Positions 63,032 through 64,000 of a stretch of DNA of 64,000 bases are shown one piece after another. The notes under the pieces are model-generated. The model saw only the letters and a list, made by a program, of their open reading frames with translations, ran no database searches and was not told the DNA's origin. The first letter of the stretch is position 1; each line of letters opens with the position of its first letter. Location of the stretch: positions 1,408,262 to 1,472,261 of the forward strand of contig NZ_JAVDDX010000002.1 in the NCBI RefSeq assembly GCF_030848575.1, written 5' to 3'. The position numbers and the translations under genes are program-made. The DNA comes from Haloarcula sp. H-GB4 (GTDB lineage Archaea > Halobacteriota > Halobacteria > Halobacteriales > Haloarculaceae).

Positions 63032-63340
63032 ATGGCACCCGACAGTGACAAGCGCAACTTCGCACTGCGCGAAGACGGTGACGAATCGAGCGTCTTCTCG
63101 GGCGGAACACCTCGACAGGCTGCGCTGAAGGCAGCACGTCGACTCGAACCGGCCGACGGTGAAGAGCAGGCTGACCCTGAGGAGATACGACTACGGGAGA
63201 AGGGGACCCACAAAGTCCATATCTACGAGGCGTGGGCATGGGTCGAGGAGGCACCCGACGACAAGCCCGACTGGATGCCCGGCGACATCACGAAAGGGAA
63301 CGTCTCAAAGCAGGGCGTCGAACACCTAGACGAGATCTAG
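63032..63340 (+). CDS. Non-histone chromosomal protein MC1
   Basis: 102 residues, a small DNA-bending chromosomal protein. The MC1 signature is clear: KRNFALREDGDE, SVFSGGTPRQAALKAARRL, EEIRLREKGTHKVHIYEAWAWVEEAP and PDWMPGDITKGNVSKQGVEHL. An acidic insert near residue 45 is halophilic. The ATG at 63032 is chosen; the longer frame starts inside the TATA region. It lies directly upstream of, and on the same strand as, the rRNA promoter array. Confidence 0.88.
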   Translation: MAPDSDKRNFALREDGDESSVFSGGTPRQAALKAARRLEPADGEEQADPEEIRLREKGTHKVHIYEAWAWVEEAPDDKPDWMPGDITKGNVSKQGVEHLDEI

Positions 63341-63510
63341 GTCGCATTCCCGACATTTTCGGTAGCCCTTTCAGTTGATGAGCGTGACCGCGCGTTCACG
63401 TGGGCGCGGATGAGATGTTTACTTTCAGCCACTGCTGTTCCGTGACCCGTACTCTCCGCTTGTATACGTGTGGGACACTCACACCCGTGTAATCGCGTCT
63501 CGAAGGGGAC
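63341..63510. other. Spacer between MC1 and the rRNA promoter array
   Basis: No coding signal. Short inverted repeats CCGCGC/GCGCGG (about 63391-63412) and GTGTG/CACAC (about 63467-63483) may end MC1 transcription or insulate the rRNA operon. Confidence 0.45.
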
Positions 63511-63511
63511 C

Positions 63512-63560
63512 TCCTTCGACGGGGTTAAGTGTGGCTCACCCATCGGAATGAAATGCGAAC
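63512..63560 (+). promoter_or_regulatory. rRNA operon promoter P1
   Basis: TTCGACGGGGTTAAGTGTGG followed 16 bases later by CGGAATGAAATGCGAACG. TTCGA plus TTAA(G)T-type boxes are the hallmark of haloarchaeal rRNA promoters. The downstream CGGAATG...GCGAA block is shared with P2 and P3. Confidence 0.65.
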
Positions 63561-63598
63561 GTGGTCAGGGGCGATGGCCCCCGAACGAACGGACTCGT

Positions 63599-63642
63599 TC
63601 CGACGCCCTTAAGTGTAACAGGGTGTTCGGAATGGACGCGAA
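63599..63642 (+). promoter_or_regulatory. rRNA operon promoter P2 (copy 1 of a 44-bp repeat)
   Basis: TCCGACGCCCTTAAGTGTAA, continuing CAGGGTGTTCGGAATG and GACGCGAA. Identical to the P3 unit over 44 bp except one base (G versus A after GGAATG). TTAAGTGT lies 84 bp after that of P1. Confidence 0.75.
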
Positions 63643-63677
63643 GGTCGCTCACGTCGTGCGGTTCGACGCGAGCCCAA

Positions 63678-63721
63678 TCCGACGCCCTTAAGTGTAACAG
63701 GGTGTTCGGAATGAACGCGAA
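63678..63721 (+). promoter_or_regulatory. rRNA operon promoter P3 (copy 2 of a 44-bp repeat)
   Basis: Same unit as P2, 79 bp downstream: TCCGACGCCCTTAAGTGTAA then CAGGGTGTTCGGAATG and AACGCGAA. Tandem near-identical promoters of this kind drive high rRNA synthesis in Halobacterium and Haloarcula. Confidence 0.75.
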
Positions 63722-63788
63722 CGACGTTCGGTCGGGGACATCAAACCCCTGCCGACACGGACCAGGCGGGATCGACTCGCCAACGAAA

Positions 63789-63814
63789 CTCGAAGCCTTT
63801 ATGGTGGCTTCGAG
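63789..63814 (+). promoter_or_regulatory. rRNA operon proximal promoter P4 inside a 9-bp inverted repeat
   Basis: CTCGAAGCC (63789-63797) and GGCTTCGAG (63806-63814) flank TTTATGGT, a TATA-like box. A TCGA element and TTTAT box suggest a fourth promoter or an internal initiation site, while the dyad could also form an RNA hairpin in longer transcripts. Confidence 0.5.
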
Positions 63815-63998
63815 ACAACAATCAGGTCCGAAGAAATGAGGATTCCACCCCTGCGGTCCGCCGTCAAGATGGAATCTGATGTTAGCTCTGATAGTTCGGT
63901 GACACTCGGTCGACGGGTGTCCTCGAACACCCTTCGATAGCGACCACACCCATATTATATGGGTGTGATCCCGCCTAACCCCCCGGCATTGTGCCGGG
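63815..63998 (+). ncRNA. 5' leader of the 16S rRNA precursor
   Basis: Non-coding leader between the proximal promoter and 16S rRNA. It holds a 10-bp perfect hairpin (CACACCCATA at 63945-63954 with TATGGGTGTG at 63958-63967) and CCCGGC/GCCGGG at 63982-63987 and 63993-63998. One arm of the long 16S processing stem, cut at a bulge-helix-bulge by the EndA enzyme in archaea, should lie here; its partner downstream of 16S is outside the window. Confidence 0.65.
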
Positions 63999-64000
63999 AT
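63999..64000 (+). rRNA. Probable first bases of 16S rRNA (cut by window edge)
   Basis: The last two bases are AT. Haloarchaeal 16S rRNA starts ATTCCGGTTG, so the gene may begin here. Only the upstream promoters and leader support this. Confidence 0.35.

Noticed and set aside
63599..63721. Two-copy repeat considered as CRISPR or direct-repeat array
   Set aside because: Only two units, each containing a TTCGA/TTAAGTGT-type promoter, upstream of 16S rRNA; promoter duplication explains it.
1..64000. Search for tRNA genes, insertion sequences, inteins and CRISPR arrays
   Set aside because: No T-loop/acceptor pattern, transposase motif, intein block in RadA or other candidates, or regular repeat-spacer pattern found by eye; short C/D-box RNAs could still be missed.

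Overview
The window is chromosomal DNA of an extremely halophilic archaeon (class Halobacteria). The GC content is high, the proteins are strongly acidic, and TTTATA-type boxes often lie about 25-30 bp before start codons (leaderless transcripts). It carries RadA, a thermosome, NMD3, Hel308, EndA, NucS, archaeal PheST, a wyosine-pathway Taw2-like enzyme, chromosomal protein MC1 and HalOD1/HTH_10-type regulators. The general look and the promoter array at the right end suggest a Haloarcula-like organism; the genus is an inference. I see no insertion sequences, prophage, CRISPR array or tRNA gene. This is core chromosome with a few accessory-looking small genes.

Layout. 1-4.1 kb: an S9 peptidase cut by the left edge, a 29-residue membrane microprotein, and an overlapping nmd3/taw2-like pair. 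4.2-8.5 kb: an epimerase, the htpX-pspAB-membrane protein operon, and radA. 8.9-14.5 kb: aldo/keto reductase, CPBP protease, acyltransferase, Nmad3-like protein, a RAD55-like ATPase coupled to an acidic partner, and a small DUF5789-like protein. 14.5-23.6 kb: PHP phosphoesterase, small zinc protein, cupin, glutamine amidotransferase, two oxidoreductases, a PH-domain/helical protein, NucS, and a HalOD1/HTH_10 regulator pair. 23.6-31.1 kb: mutS, thermosome, a lipoprotein, and an ornithine cyclodeaminase-family gene interrupted by an in-frame amber codon. 31.1-39.7 kb: tandem zinc-ribbon microproteins, a PAS histidine kinase, a bacterial-type leuS, peroxiredoxin, Hsp20, pheA. 39.8-49.7 kb: a complete lipoate-dependent 2-oxoacid dehydrogenase operon (E1alpha, E1beta, E2, membrane protein, E3), a regulator/membrane/lipoprotein cluster, lipoyl synthase and a methyltransferase. 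49.9-60.9 kb: a Hel308-like helicase, a HAD hydrolase, a NucS-like zinc-finger protein, endA, trpS, pheS and pheT. 60.9-64 kb: RDD protein, pyrD, an AbrB-like protein, MC1, and the multi-promoter leader of an rRNA operon whose 16S gene begins at or just past the right edge.

Genes that work together. lipA and the 2-oxoacid dehydrogenase operon form one lipoate-dependent module. endA-trpS-pheST is a tRNA maturation and charging block; the intron-containing tRNA-Trp of haloarchaea is an EndA substrate. radA, mutS, nucS and the Hel308-like gene are repair genes scattered through the window.

The most interesting unexplained signal is just upstream of pheST. A 26-codon open frame begins 27 bp after a TTTATA box and ends Gly-Phe-Gly-Phe-Phe-Phe-Ala-Ala-stop. 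It is followed by competing inverted repeats, which looks like a phenylalanine leader peptide. Other points worth checking are a 13-bp inverted repeat around the probable trpS promoter, the amber codon in the cyclodeaminase gene, and a protein that fuses a NucS-like N-domain to zinc fingers.
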